A stretch of 64,000 bases of DNA from Myxococcales bacterium (GTDB taxonomy: Bacteria; Myxococcota_A; Polyangia; Polyangiales; Polyangiaceae): NCBI GenBank assembly GCA_016720545.1, contig JADKKK010000003.1, positions 553,600 to 617,599 on the forward strand, given 5' to 3'. Shown here piece after piece: positions 33,860 through 42,424 of the stretch. How positions within the stretch are numbered: the first letter of the stretch is position 1; the number at the start of each line of letters is the position of its first letter. The notes under the pieces were generated by a model. That model did not search any database. It was not told the DNA's origin and saw only the letters and a list, made by a program, of their open reading frames with translations. The translations under genes were made by a program, and so were the position numbers.

Positions 33860-34726
33860 ATGCGACGCCGCGAGAGGCTCACGTGGACTGCGCGCTCCGT
33901 CGCTCCCCTCGCGATCGGGCTCGTCGCCTGCGCCAGCGCGGCGGCAGATCCGCCCGTGGGGCCGGGGCCGGCCGCCGCCGACGCGGGCGCGGCCCTCGTC
34001 GACGCTGGCGAGGTCCCGGGCTCTGAGCCGGGCGCGATGGACGCGGCGGTCGACGCGGCGGTCGACGCGGCGGTCGACGCGCGGGCCGGCTGCGGCCCCT
34101 TCGCGAGCGCGCGGGACCGCTTCGTTTGCGCGGGTAACGGGACCAGCCGCGGGAAGTGCCCCGACGGCGTCTCTCGCCAGGAGGAGGCGTGCCCGCGCGG
34201 CTGCCTGCGGGCACCCTCGGGAAAAGATGCAGTTTGCATGGGAACGACCACGACCTGGTCGTGCACGGGGTCGGCGGCGACGGAGAAGGCGCAGAGCGGG
34301 GACTACATCGTCACGGCGTTCGGCTGCTGGGTCGACGCGGCCGGCGGCAAGCACGGCGACGCGGGTGACAACTGCGTGCCGAGCTGCCTCGGCGACCTCC
34401 GGCGCCTCGGGCTCTGCGCGGCGACGGACGCCGGCCGAACCTGCGAGGAGAAGCTCACCTGGTTCGTGGCCGACGCTGGCCGCTTCGGCTGCGGGGCGCG
34501 CGTGCGAGTAGAGAACCCAGCGAACGGCAAGGCCGTCGTCGCCGTGTCGATCGACCTCGGGCCGGCCTGCAGCGTCGAGCGCGTGGCGCAGGGGGCGGTG
34601 CTCGACGCGAGCGGTCGCGTGAGCCGCGAGCTCTTCGGCAGCGATCGCGGGGTCGTCGATCGGTCGCTCGTGCACGTGATCGAGGTCGACGCGTCCACGC
34701 CGCTGGGCCCCGCGGGCCCTCGCTGA
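33860..34726 (+). CDS. Expansin/RlpA-like double-psi β-barrel lipoprotein
   Basis: A 288-residue protein. A lipoprotein signal (LAIGLVACAS, lipobox LVAC) is followed by a low-complexity AVDAAVDA linker. A Cys-rich segment follows (CAGNGTSRGKCPDGVS... CPRGCLR). The C-terminal half reads YIVTAFGCWVDAAGGKHGD, LTWFVADAGRFGCGARVRVEN and VVAVSIDLGPACSVERVAQG, which resembles expansin/RlpA double-psi β-barrels that bind cell-wall glycans. The catalytic Asp of the GH45-like fold is not certain. It converges on the FadL-like gene, 12 bp apart. Confidence 0.55.
   Translation: MRRRERLTWTARSVAPLAIGLVACASAAADPPVGPGPAAADAGAALVDAGEVPGSEPGAMDAAVDAAVDAAVDARAGCGPFASARDRFVCAGNGTSRGKCPDGVSRQEEACPRGCLRAPSGKDAVCMGTTTTWSCTGSAATEKAQSGDYIVTAFGCWVDAAGGKHGDAGDNCVPSCLGDLRRLGLCAATDAGRTCEEKLTWFVADAGRFGCGARVRVENPANGKAVVAVSIDLGPACSVERVAQGAVLDASGRVSRELFGSDRGVVDRSLVHVIEVDASTPLGPAGPR
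34040..34075 (+). repeat. 12-bp in-frame repeat (GACGCGGCGGTC, 3 copies)
   Basis: Three copies encode Asp-Ala-Ala-Val units in the lipoprotein linker. The reading frame is kept. Confidence 0.85.
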
Positions 34727-34738
34727 TCCGGCTCGCCC

Positions 34739-36208
34739 TCAGCGCGCAGGCGGCGCAGGCGGCGCAGGCGGCGCCGTGCTGTCCTTGGGGCCTCTTCGGC
34801 GCTCCGCGGCCTCGGCCGCGACGTCGTCCGGCAAGAACGAGTAGTTCGACCCGATGACGCCCACGAGGTTCCAGCGCGTCAGACGGGAGACCCCCTCCGG
34901 CTGCGCGCCGAGGTTGCTGAGCGAGAGCTCGCCCGTGAGCACCTTCGTGTCGGCCTGGCCGTACGAGAAGCTCGCGCCAAACGAGCCGCGGGTCTGGACG
35001 CCAATCAAGCTGAGCGCCGCGCTCAGCCCGAACATGTGGACGCGATCCTGCTCGCCCTGCGCCGGCACCGACGAGATGTCGGTGAAGGCCCCGACATCGA
35101 TCGCGACCGAGCGGGTCACCCGCACCTCCGCGCCCAGGTTCAGGTTGGGCTGGAGCACGCGCTCGAGCTTCGACTCCTCGCCGGCGCCGGGGGTGACGCC
35201 GTCGATGGGCACGGCGGCGAGGTCGTACGCGGTGCGCACCGTGTGGGGGAGGTTCACGGAGGCGTCGGCGCTCAGCGTGGTGCTCTCCGTGGTGTAGGCG
35301 ACGCCGACCGCGAAGCGCATCGGGAAGCTGGCGGCGCTCTTTCCGGTGAAGCGCGTGGGGATGGCGTCCGCGAGCGGCTGCCCGGTGGTCCGGTCGATGC
35401 CGGCGAGGGTGAGGTTCGAGCTGCTCGTGTAGCTGCCGAACACGTCGAGCGTGGGGGTGACCAACGCGAGCCCCAGCGACAGCGCGCGCGTGGGCGTCCA
35501 GCGCGCGCCCGCCTTCGCGCGGAGGCCCACGGCGAGGACGTCGCTCTGCAGATCGGCGGCGATGAACTCGGTGCCTCCACCGGCGTTCGGGCGGGTGACG
35601 AGGAGCGTGTTCGCGCCGCTCATCACACGCATCATTCCGCCGAGCGACACCCCGAGGCCGAGGGATGGGGTGATCTGGTAGGCATACCCGACGTCGCCCG
35701 CCAGGACGTCGTCGCGCCAGGTGCCCGAGAGGAAGTTCCGCGTGTTGCTCGAGGGCGCCGTCTTCAGGGCGATCGAGTACGGGATCGACACTGCGAAGCC
35801 TAGCGCCTGGCGGCCGGCGCCCGACGCCTCGCCGTCCGCGAGCACGTACACGCCGCCGACCATGCTGGGGATCGAGTGGTACGTGGTCGCGGAGAGGTTC
35901 TGCCCATCGCCGAGCGCCCTAGGCACCGACAGGCTCTGGATCATGTACGCGTTCGCGACGAGCTCCAGGTGCGAGTGTCGTGCGCAGACGAGCCCGGCGG
36001 GGTTGTAGTGCAGCGCGCCCTCGTCGCAGGCGAGGGCCGTGTAGGCCCCGCCCATTCCAGCGGCGCGACTCCCGATCAAATAGAGCTGATGATTGTCGTA
36101 GACAGTAGGCTCTGCGACGGCGCCGGCTCGCGCGGCGTACGCGAAGGCCACCAGCCACGCGGCGGCGGCGAGCAGCGTCGAGGCGCGGAGCCTTCCCCCA
36201 AGGACCAT
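34739..36208 (-). CDS. FadL/OMPP1-family outer-membrane protein
   Basis: A 489-residue protein. ATG 36208 is supported by a TACACT box six bases upstream and by a signal peptide (LLAAAAWLVAFAYAARAGAVAEP). The family opening SRAAGMGGAYTALACDEGAL followed by HYNPAGL is the FadL-like hatch region, then alternating β-strands such as LGLGVSLGGMMRVMSGA and FAVGVAYTTESTTLSADASV. It probably imports hydrophobic compounds such as fatty acids. The C-terminus ends in a short 9-bp-repeat Pro/Ala tail after the last barrel strands, which is unusual for a barrel. Confidence 0.75.
   Translation of the reverse strand: MVLGGRLRASTLLAAAAWLVAFAYAARAGAVAEPTVYDNHQLYLIGSRAAGMGGAYTALACDEGALHYNPAGLVCARHSHLELVANAYMIQSLSVPRALGDGQNLSATTYHSIPSMVGGVYVLADGEASGAGRQALGFAVSIPYSIALKTAPSSNTRNFLSGTWRDDVLAGDVGYAYQITPSLGLGVSLGGMMRVMSGANTLLVTRPNAGGGTEFIAADLQSDVLAVGLRAKAGARWTPTRALSLGLALVTPTLDVFGSYTSSSNLTLAGIDRTTGQPLADAIPTRFTGKSAASFPMRFAVGVAYTTESTTLSADASVNLPHTVRTAYDLAAVPIDGVTPGAGEESKLERVLQPNLNLGAEVRVTRSVAIDVGAFTDISSVPAQGEQDRVHMFGLSAALSLIGVQTRGSFGASFSYGQADTKVLTGELSLSNLGAQPEGVSRLTRWNLVGVIGSNYSFLPDDVAAEAAERRRGPKDSTAPPAPPAPPAR
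34744..34772 (+). repeat. 9-bp repeat (GCGCAGGCG) at the 3' end of the FadL-like gene
   Basis: Three copies encode Pro-Pro-Ala units in the extreme C-terminus, just before the stop codon. Confidence 0.75.
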
Positions 36209-36214
36209 GCGCGG

Positions 36215-36220
36215 AGTGTA
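36215..36220 (-). promoter_or_regulatory. -10-like box TACACT, leaderless-type spacing (minus strand)
   Basis: GGCTACACT ends 6 nt before the ATG at 36208. A TTCCCG lies 17 bp further upstream and could be the -35. Confidence 0.4.
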
Positions 36221-36327
36221 GCCGCCCCTCGGGGCGACGGGAACCCACCGCGGCCGCGGCGCCTCCCGGTCTTCGGCGAGGTTGTCATGGCTCGTCACGG
36301 AGACCGCGCGCCCAGCACCCAGCGCCT

Positions 36328-37710
36328 TCAGTACCAGAGGCCCCAGGTCCAGTTCCAATCGTAGTAGTCGCGGGCCACGTCGAGGTTCACGCCCAGGCGA
36401 AACGGCACGGCCGAGTCCCACAGATGGAACACGTGGGACTCGAACACGTGGGCCTCGAGCCCCACTGTGGTGTGGAGTCGCGGGGACGACTGCGCGAAGC
36501 GCGTCGGCTCGAGGTAGGCGCCCGCGCGAAGCCAGAGCCAGTTCGGTAGGGCCTCGGTCTCGACGCCGAGGCGAGGCGTGAACGACGCGTGCCGCCCCGA
36601 CCGATCGACCCGCTGCGCGAGGAACGACTCCATGCCCACCGCGTTGACCGTGGGACCGGTGATCATGAAAGAGGTCGTGAGGAGGAGCTTGGGGCGCGGG
36701 AAGCGCACGCGTCGCTGCTGCTCGTACCGGTTGATGAGCACCTGGCGCGTGTCGTCGGGCGACGTGCGAAAGCGCTCGAGCTCGGCCCGGGGGATGGTGC
36801 GCGGATCGAGCCAGCGAACGTTGAGCGGCCGCTCGCCGAGCTGCACGGCGACCCCCCACTCGAGCTCCCATGGGCGCTCGATGGCCCGCGGCAGGTACAT
36901 GGCGCCTACGCGCAGATCGCCCGCGGCGTCGGGCTCGATGTCGCTGCTCGTGGCCTTGCCGACGACGGGCGCGCGGGCGGCCGCCCCGACGCGGAGCTGG
37001 TGTGCCCTCGGCGCCCACAAAAAGCCAAGCTCGGGGGCGAGGCCCGCCATGGTGAGGAGCCCCTCCGTGCCCGGCACGGCGGTAAGCTCGGACTGGCCAG
37101 AGTCGCGGAGCGTGAGCAGCGCGCCCCGCAGACCGAACCCTAGGTGCACCTCGTCGTCGAGGCTGTAGCCCGCCATCAAGTGAAGGGAGGCGAGGCGCAC
37201 CGAGGCGCTCTTGATGACGGGCGCGCCCCCAATGCGACCGAGCTCGTACTGCTGGACGTCGAGCGCGACCCCGATGCCGAGCGGGCCCTCTTGCACGTAG
37301 CCGCTCGTGGAGAGGAAGACGAAGTCGTTGTAGGCGAAGCCCTTGGTGCCGTTGTTGTCGAAGTCGGTCGTGCCGAGTTGGCTTGGGAAGCGCCACTCGA
37401 TGCCGGCGTTCCAGTCGGTCACGGAGTGCGACGAGGGGTAGCGCACGGCCGGCGTCGCGGGGTTCGCGGTCATGATGTCCGCACCCGCCGCCAGCGCGAC
37501 GACCGAGCCGCCGACCGCGGTGACGCGGGACGAGCCGATGAGCGGCCCCTGGAACAGGTCGATCGTGTAGCTGCTCGTCGTGATGGGCGAGCCCTGCGCG
37601 CCGAGCGGGCCGCCCGCGTGCGCAGGCGAGCCCACGAGCACCAGCAGCACCGCCAGCGCGAGCGCGGGCACGAGGCCGGACACGATGCGTGGTAGCGACC
37701 AGGTTCGCAC
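36328..37710 (-). CDS. Outer-membrane β-barrel protein, paralogue 1
   Basis: A 460-residue protein. GTG 37710 is preferred over a TTG at 37731, because a TATCTT box lies between them and only the GTG leaves a normal signal peptide (VRTWSLPRIVSG... GSPAHA). The mature start GGPLGAQGSPITTSSYTIDL with FQGPLIGSSRV matches the paralogue at 38004. β-strand pairs run through the rest, ending DYYDWNWTWGLWY, an aromatic outer-membrane terminus. The function is unknown; the pair resembles uncharacterised myxobacterial barrel proteins. Confidence 0.72.
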   Translation of the reverse strand: MRTWSLPRIVSGLVPALALAVLLVLVGSPAHAGGPLGAQGSPITTSSYTIDLFQGPLIGSSRVTAVGGSVVALAAGADIMTANPATPAVRYPSSHSVTDWNAGIEWRFPSQLGTTDFDNNGTKGFAYNDFVFLSTSGYVQEGPLGIGVALDVQQYELGRIGGAPVIKSASVRLASLHLMAGYSLDDEVHLGFGLRGALLTLRDSGQSELTAVPGTEGLLTMAGLAPELGFLWAPRAHQLRVGAAARAPVVGKATSSDIEPDAAGDLRVGAMYLPRAIERPWELEWGVAVQLGERPLNVRWLDPRTIPRAELERFRTSPDDTRQVLINRYEQQRRVRFPRPKLLLTTSFMITGPTVNAVGMESFLAQRVDRSGRHASFTPRLGVETEALPNWLWLRAGAYLEPTRFAQSSPRLHTTVGLEAHVFESHVFHLWDSAVPFRLGVNLDVARDYYDWNWTWGLWY

Positions 37711-37721
37711 GGCGAGCGCGG

Positions 37722-37727
37722 AAGATA
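37722..37727 (-). promoter_or_regulatory. -10-like box TATCTT upstream of OMP paralogue 1
   Basis: TTGCTATCTT lies 11 bases before GTG 37710, inside the longer TTG-initiated frame, and therefore argues for the shorter start. Confidence 0.35.
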
Positions 37728-37825
37728 GCAAGCTTCAGTGTCCGGCGGGGCGGTACGCGGCGGCCGAGGTCCGCGGCCGCTCGGCGCGGCGAGCGCCCGG
37801 GCGCCACGGCTTGGGTTGGTTAGCA

Positions 37826-38007
37826 CACCTGCGAGACTTCATTCTCGCAGTGGTGGTAGTTGGCCGCGGGAGCGGACAAGCCGGAGGGTGAATCGGCCAG
37901 CTTTGTGGCCGAGAGGGGCGCCGCGCCCCCTACGGGACAGGGCTAGCACTACTGCCGTTCGCGCAGCGAACTGCGTAGCGAGAGGGAACCTCTCGCAGTA
38001 CTGCTAG
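37826..38007. repeat. Cluster of related palindromes between tandem OMP genes
   Basis: This 293-bp gap has no gene. It holds CTGCGAGA-N6-TCTCGCAG (37828-37849). From 37943 to 38007 there is an outer inverted repeat CTAGCACTACTGC / GCAGTACTGCTAG (12/13 matches) that encloses two inner hairpins, GTTCGC-GCA-GCGAAC and GCGAGAGG-GAA-CCTCTCGC. The two right arms share the pattern TCTCGCAGT...TAGTT, so the elements are related. The outer right arm contains the stop codon of OMP paralogue 2. This may be a terminator or REP-like array. Confidence 0.6.
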
Positions 38008-39464
38008 TTCCAAATGCCCGCGGTCACGCTCCAGCCGAAGTACTCACGAGCGAAGTCGAGCGAGCCGCCGATGCGAAACGGCAGCGGGTCCTCGTAGAGG
38101 CCGAACACGTCGGAAGAGAAGGTCTTCAGGTCCATGCCGACGGTGCCGTGGAGTCGGCGCGCGCCGCCGCGAAATCGCGTGGGCTCGGAGTAGGTGCCGG
38201 CGCGAAACATCATGCGGTTTGGCCACGCCTCGGTCTCGACGCCCAGGCGCGGCGTGAGCGAGACCCGCTCGCCCGAGCGATCGATCTGCCCGGCGAGGAA
38301 CGACTCGAGCCCTACGGCGTTCGCGACGGGGCCGGTCGCGGTGAACGAGATCGAGAGCAGGAGCTTCTCGCGCGGCAGCCGCTCGTAGGCGCGCCGCCCC
38401 ATGCGCGAGACCACCGCGGAGCGCGGCTCGTCCGGGGTCTTTCGGTGCGACTCGACCACCTCGTGCTGCACCGCCGTCGAGTCGAGCCACTTCACGTTGA
38501 GCGGGCGCGGCCCGAGCTGCACCGCCACGCCCCACTCGATCTGCCAGGGCACCTCGACGCGGTCGGGGAGGTAGAGCTTGCCGAGCCGGCGATCGCCGGA
38601 GGCGTCGACCACGGTCGTGTCTCCGGGGATGAGCTGCCCGGCGACCGGCGCGCGCAGCGAGAGGCCCATGCGGAGCGGGAGCCGCAGCGGCGCCCACAGC
38701 GCGCCCACCTCGGGGCCGACGCCGGCCATGGTGAGCACGCCGCGCAGGTCGGTGATGCTCGAGAAGCCGATGCCCGAGAGCGCCGCGTCGCGGAGGGTGA
38801 ACAGCACGCCGCGCAGGCCGCCGCCGATCGTGAGCTCGTCGCCCACGGCCGTGGCCGCGAGGAGCCGGGCCTGCACGAGGCGAAACGCCACGCTGGAGAC
38901 GCCCTCCGCGCCGGTCGTCGCGCCGAGGTCGTACTGCTGCACATCGACCGTGGCGCCGAGCCCGAACGGCCCCTGCTGGACCTGCCCCGCCATCGTCACG
39001 AAGAAGAAGTTGTCGTAGGCGAAGCCGCGCTTGCCGTTGTTGTCGTAGTCGAGGTCGCGGATCCCGCCCGGGAGCGTGAGGCCCGCGCTGATGTCGAACT
39101 CGGTCACCGAGCGCGACGACGCCGTGCGCACCGCGGGCGAGGCCGCGTTGAACGCGTGCATGTCGATGCCCTCCGCGAGCGGCGCGACGGCGCCGGCGAG
39201 GCCCGTGACGCGGTTCGACGCGGCGAGCGGCCCCTGGAACAGATCGACCGTGTAGCGGCTGGTGTCGAGCGGCGCGCCCTGCCGGCCGAGCGGCCCGGCG
39301 GCCTCCGCGGGGGTCACCGCGAGCGTGACCAGCAGGGCGAACGCCTGGGAGGCCCACGTGCGCAGGCGCCCCCGCGCCCCACCTCGCGACCGGTGCGGGT
39401 CACCCCTTCCGATCCTCGCGCAGGGCACGCGCGAGTGCGCGCGGGCGGATCGGAGGCCTTCCAC
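38004..39464 (-). CDS. Outer-membrane β-barrel protein, paralogue 2
   Basis: A 486-residue protein with a GTG start (VEGLRSARAHSR); a later start closer to the signal peptide is possible. The signal peptide (FALLVTLAVTPAEAAG) is followed by AGPLGRQGAPLDTSRYTVDL with FQGPLAASNRV, nearly the same entry as paralogue 1, and shared segments such as EWGVAVQLGPRPLNVKWLD and LGVETEAWPNRMMFRAGTY. It probably arose by tandem duplication. Unknown function, outer membrane. A TATCGC box lies 9 nt upstream. Confidence 0.7.
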   Translation of the reverse strand: MEGLRSARAHSRVPCARIGRGDPHRSRGGARGRLRTWASQAFALLVTLAVTPAEAAGPLGRQGAPLDTSRYTVDLFQGPLAASNRVTGLAGAVAPLAEGIDMHAFNAASPAVRTASSRSVTEFDISAGLTLPGGIRDLDYDNNGKRGFAYDNFFFVTMAGQVQQGPFGLGATVDVQQYDLGATTGAEGVSSVAFRLVQARLLAATAVGDELTIGGGLRGVLFTLRDAALSGIGFSSITDLRGVLTMAGVGPEVGALWAPLRLPLRMGLSLRAPVAGQLIPGDTTVVDASGDRRLGKLYLPDRVEVPWQIEWGVAVQLGPRPLNVKWLDSTAVQHEVVESHRKTPDEPRSAVVSRMGRRAYERLPREKLLLSISFTATGPVANAVGLESFLAGQIDRSGERVSLTPRLGVETEAWPNRMMFRAGTYSEPTRFRGGARRLHGTVGMDLKTFSSDVFGLYEDPLPFRIGGSLDFAREYFGWSVTAGIWN

Positions 39465-39725
39465 GAGACCCCAGCGATAGCACGGAGCGGGCGCTCAGGT
39501 GGCGCGGTTGTCTCTTGCGGCGCCCCAGGTGCGGAGCTAGAAGCAACGCGCGCGCACGGTTGGGTCGTTAGCGAACTGACTGCGCCCGCGAGGCCCACGG
39601 CCAGCGGCTTCGAAGACTCGAATCGTTTCCGCAAGTTACAGCACGCGACAGTTCTAGCACGAAGTTTGCACGTTGCGGGCCGCCGGCCGCGAGCGCGCCA
39701 GGGCACCACAGGGAAGCGGGAAGCG

Positions 39726-40991
39726 ATGAAGAGAGCAGCAGGATCGTTGGCGTTCGTGTTGGCCGTGGCGGGTGTGGGCGTGCTGGGCGTCTTCTCGGTG
39801 CGCCCGGCCTACGCACAGAGCGCAGATCCCGCGCCTACGACCACCGCGCCCGCCGCGACGACGCCGCCGCCCGCAGAGCCAGCCCCCGCAGAGCCAGCCG
39901 CGGCTCCAGCCGCCGCCGCTCCGGCCACGGGCCTGACGCTCAGCACGGGCGCCCCGAAGAAAGACGCGGCCACGCCGGCCAAGAAGGAAGAGCCGAAGAA
40001 GGCGAAGAAGCCGCGCCCGTTCGCCGGCACGCAGCTCTTCACGCAGGTCGCGACGGCGACCAGCACGTTCGCGGCGGGGCAGACGCAGTACCAGAACCCC
40101 ACCACCGACATGACGCTGTTCTTCCTGCCGCGCTACGCGCTGTCGAAGGACTGGCAGATCCGCGCCCGCACGACCTTCACGTACGAGTTCACGAACAGCG
40201 ACACCACCACGACGCGGAACGAGCCGCGCTTCGGCGACACGGGCCTCCAGCTGTTCTATCGGGGCATCCCGGCGTTCGCGGGGATCAAGCCTCAGGTCGC
40301 GGTCGGCCTCACGGCGCCCACCTCTCCCGAGTCGCGCGCGCGCACCATGATCGTGACTCCTGCGCTGACGGTGCAGCTCTTCAAGTCCTTCGAGCTGCCT
40401 CGTGAGGGCGAGCTCGACGTCATCGGCTTCGCGACCTACTCGCACCCGCTCTACTCGAACACCACGGGCGGAATCCGCGGCGACTTCCCTTACAAGCGCG
40501 CCTGCTTCGGCGCGGGCGCGGGCTGCGACGATCAGCTCGGCGGCTCGGCGAACGCCTCCGACATCCTCTCCTGGTCGGCCATCGTGTCGGTGACCTATGG
40601 CAAGTTCAGCCCCGCGTTCTGGTTCAACCTCTCGCACCAGTTCCTCTACAAGTTCAGCCCCGAGAACGACGTCGACGCCACGCGCGGTCTGACAGCGCAG
40701 CGCCTCTCCGACCCGACCACGGTCCGCAACGGCACGTACTTCAGCTTCTGGCTCGACTACGAGGCGAACTCGTGGCTCACGCCCGAAATCGGGTATTACA
40801 TGGGCCGCAGCACCCTGCGGGCCGACGGCACCTTCGGCAACCCGTTCTTCGATCGCTACCAGGACATGCGCGTTTACCTCGGCGCGAACATCAACATCGA
40901 CAACCTCGAGAAGGCGATCGAGGGCGGCGAGGCCGAAGCCGGCGTCGTGCGCGCGAAGAACCGCACGGGCCCCGCGCTCGGCGCGTACTGA
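39726..40991 (+). CDS. Outer-membrane protein of unknown function (421 aa)
   Basis: ATG 39726 opens a signal peptide (SLAFVLAVAGVGVLGVFSVRPAYAQ). A Pro/Ala and Lys-rich linker is followed by a barrel: LFTQVATATSTFAAGQTQYQ, MTLFFLPRYALSKDWQIRA, FWFNLSHQFLYKFSPENDV and YFSFWLDYEANSWLTPEIGY. It resembles porin-like proteins of the phenol-degradation MetA-type group, but not closely enough to name. It is followed by a clear terminator at 41027. The upstream 39465-39725 gap holds nothing recognisable apart from its promoter region. Confidence 0.65.
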   Translation: MKRAAGSLAFVLAVAGVGVLGVFSVRPAYAQSADPAPTTTAPAATTPPPAEPAPAEPAAAPAAAAPATGLTLSTGAPKKDAATPAKKEEPKKAKKPRPFAGTQLFTQVATATSTFAAGQTQYQNPTTDMTLFFLPRYALSKDWQIRARTTFTYEFTNSDTTTTRNEPRFGDTGLQLFYRGIPAFAGIKPQVAVGLTAPTSPESRARTMIVTPALTVQLFKSFELPREGELDVIGFATYSHPLYSNTTGGIRGDFPYKRACFGAGAGCDDQLGGSANASDILSWSAIVSVTYGKFSPAFWFNLSHQFLYKFSPENDVDATRGLTAQRLSDPTTVRNGTYFSFWLDYEANSWLTPEIGYYMGRSTLRADGTFGNPFFDRYQDMRVYLGANINIDNLEKAIEGGEAEAGVVRAKNRTGPALGAY

Positions 40992-41026
40992 GCGCGCGCG
41001 GCACATCGCGGCTTGCCCTCGCGCGC

Positions 41027-41054
41027 ACGACCCGCGGCCCCGGCCGTGGGTCGT
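41027..41054 (+). terminator. Rho-independent-type terminator
   Basis: ACGACCC / GGGTCGT pairs plus inner CGGC / GCCG form a strong stem-loop, followed by CCGCGTTTGTTTG. It ends the 39726-40991 transcription unit. Confidence 0.65.
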
Positions 41055-41174
41055 CCGCGTTTGTTTGTGGGCCGGCGGCGATCCAGGTCCGCGCCCGGGA
41101 GCACGCCGGCGCCTCGGAAAAGCGCGAATAGCGCCGCTGTCCTACATTGGCACACGGAGTGCACCCCGCTGGGC

Positions 41175-42377
41175 ATGCGAGCTCTCCTCTACAGCGCGGC
41201 GTGCACCCTCGGACTTCTTTCGCTCGGGCTCGGCGCGTGCAGCGACGGGCCAACCAGCGCCCCCGGGAGCTCCGACGACTCGATCATCGGCGGCGTGGAC
41301 GCGACCGGGGCCAAGCTGAACGCGATCGGCACGGTGGGCCACAAGGCGTTCGACGACACCTTCGACTACTTCTGCACGGCGACGCTCATCGCGCCGACGG
41401 TGGTGCTCACGGCCAAGCACTGCGCGGCCCGCGACCCGAAGAGCGGCCACACGATGCTCGACGAGGAGCCCATCTACTTTGCGGTGGGGCCCGACAGCAC
41501 CAAGCCGCTGAAGACCGTCCGGGTGAAGAGCGTGCTCCTCGCGCCGGTGCACGACGCGGGCTTCGTCAGCCTCGGGTCGGACGTGGCGCTCTATTTCCTC
41601 GAGGCGCCCATCGACGACATCACGCCGCTACGCGTCGACGGCGCGCTGCTCAGCGAGTCGAAGGTGGGCCAGAAGTTCACCGCCGTGGGCTTCGGCGTGC
41701 ACGATCGGGAGCGCAACTCGGGGCAGCGCAAGGCCGGGCAGCTCACCCTGCAAGGCGTGAGCGGCAAGCCGGTGCAGAGGGTGTTCCCCACCTACGAACA
41801 GTTCGCGGCGTTCATCGCGAAGCACGACGGCGAGGACTACGTAAAAGCGCAGGAAGAGCGCATGAAGAAGTTCTACGACCTCGAGCTCCTGAAGGGGTAC
41901 GAGGCGTACCTCGGCCTTGGCGACAACGACGCGCAGCCGTGCAGCGGCGACTCTGGCGGGCCGCTGCTCGCGCGGGTGAAGGACGAGAACGTGGTCGTCG
42001 CGGTGGTCTCAGGGTCGTTCAAGGGCCGCACCTACCCCTGCAGCGTCGTCGGCGAGGTCTACGCCACCATCGGCCCGCGGGTGATCGATCTGCTCGACAG
42101 CGCCGCGCCCGAGTGCGCGGGCGTGCCGGTGTGGGGCACCTGCGACGCCACGAACAAAGTGGCCACTCGGTGCGTGTCGAAGAAGGAAGGTCCGCAGCGC
42201 GTGAACAAGATCGACTGCTCGGCGCTCGGGCAGGTGTGCAAGATCAACGCGGAGAACACGGCGTTCTGCGACGACCCCGAGGCGCCGCCGCCGCCGCCCC
42301 CGCCCCCGCCGGCCGACGCGGGCCCCAGCGACGCGGGCCCCAGCGACGCGGGCCCCAGCGACGCGGGCCCGGGCTGA
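41175..42377 (+). CDS. Trypsin-like (S1) serine protease lipoprotein
   Basis: A 400-residue protein. Lipoprotein signal MRALLYSAACTLGLLSLGLG with the lipobox LGAC. The activation-like IIGGVDA is followed by the full triad: His82 in LTAKHC, Asp136 in SDVALYFLE, and Ser260 in CSGDSGGPLL, so it should be active. A C-terminal Cys-rich segment (CAGVPVWGTCDA... CSALGQVCK) and a poly-Pro/DAGPS tail follow. It acts at the cell surface or periplasm. A TACATT box lies 33 nt upstream. Confidence 0.92.
   Translation: MRALLYSAACTLGLLSLGLGACSDGPTSAPGSSDDSIIGGVDATGAKLNAIGTVGHKAFDDTFDYFCTATLIAPTVVLTAKHCAARDPKSGHTMLDEEPIYFAVGPDSTKPLKTVRVKSVLLAPVHDAGFVSLGSDVALYFLEAPIDDITPLRVDGALLSESKVGQKFTAVGFGVHDRERNSGQRKAGQLTLQGVSGKPVQRVFPTYEQFAAFIAKHDGEDYVKAQEERMKKFYDLELLKGYEAYLGLGDNDAQPCSGDSGGPLLARVKDENVVVAVVSGSFKGRTYPCSVVGEVYATIGPRVIDLLDSAAPECAGVPVWGTCDATNKVATRCVSKKEGPQRVNKIDCSALGQVCKINAENTAFCDDPEAPPPPPPPPPADAGPSDAGPSDAGPSDAGPG
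42315..42372 (+). repeat. 15-bp in-frame repeat (GACGCGGGCCCCAGC)
   Basis: Three copies plus a partial give DAGPS units at the C-terminus of the protease. Codon frame is kept. Confidence 0.85.
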
Positions 42378-42412
42378 ACCTCTCGGTATTTGCAAACGCG
42401 CGCGGACGCGAG

Positions 42413-42418
42413 TAAACC
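42413..42418 (+). promoter_or_regulatory. -10-like box TAAACC, leaderless-type spacing
   Basis: GAGTAAACC ends 6 nt before ATG 42425. No Shine-Dalgarno sequence is present. Confidence 0.35.
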
Positions 42419-42424
42419 GCCGCC

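Noticed and set aside
37710..37731. TTG at 37731 as the start of OMP paralogue 1
   Set aside because: A TATCTT promoter box lies just after it, and the extra seven residues precede an otherwise standard signal peptide. GTG 37710 fits better.
37943..38007. An integron attC-like site
   Set aside because: The cloverleaf shape is suggestive, but there are no R-box core sequences, no integrase and no cassette array.
38148..39725. Long plus-strand open frame running into the 39726 protein
   Set aside because: It is antisense to OMP paralogue 2, and its translation is basic low-complexity sequence. The signal peptide and the start at 39726 mark the true gene.
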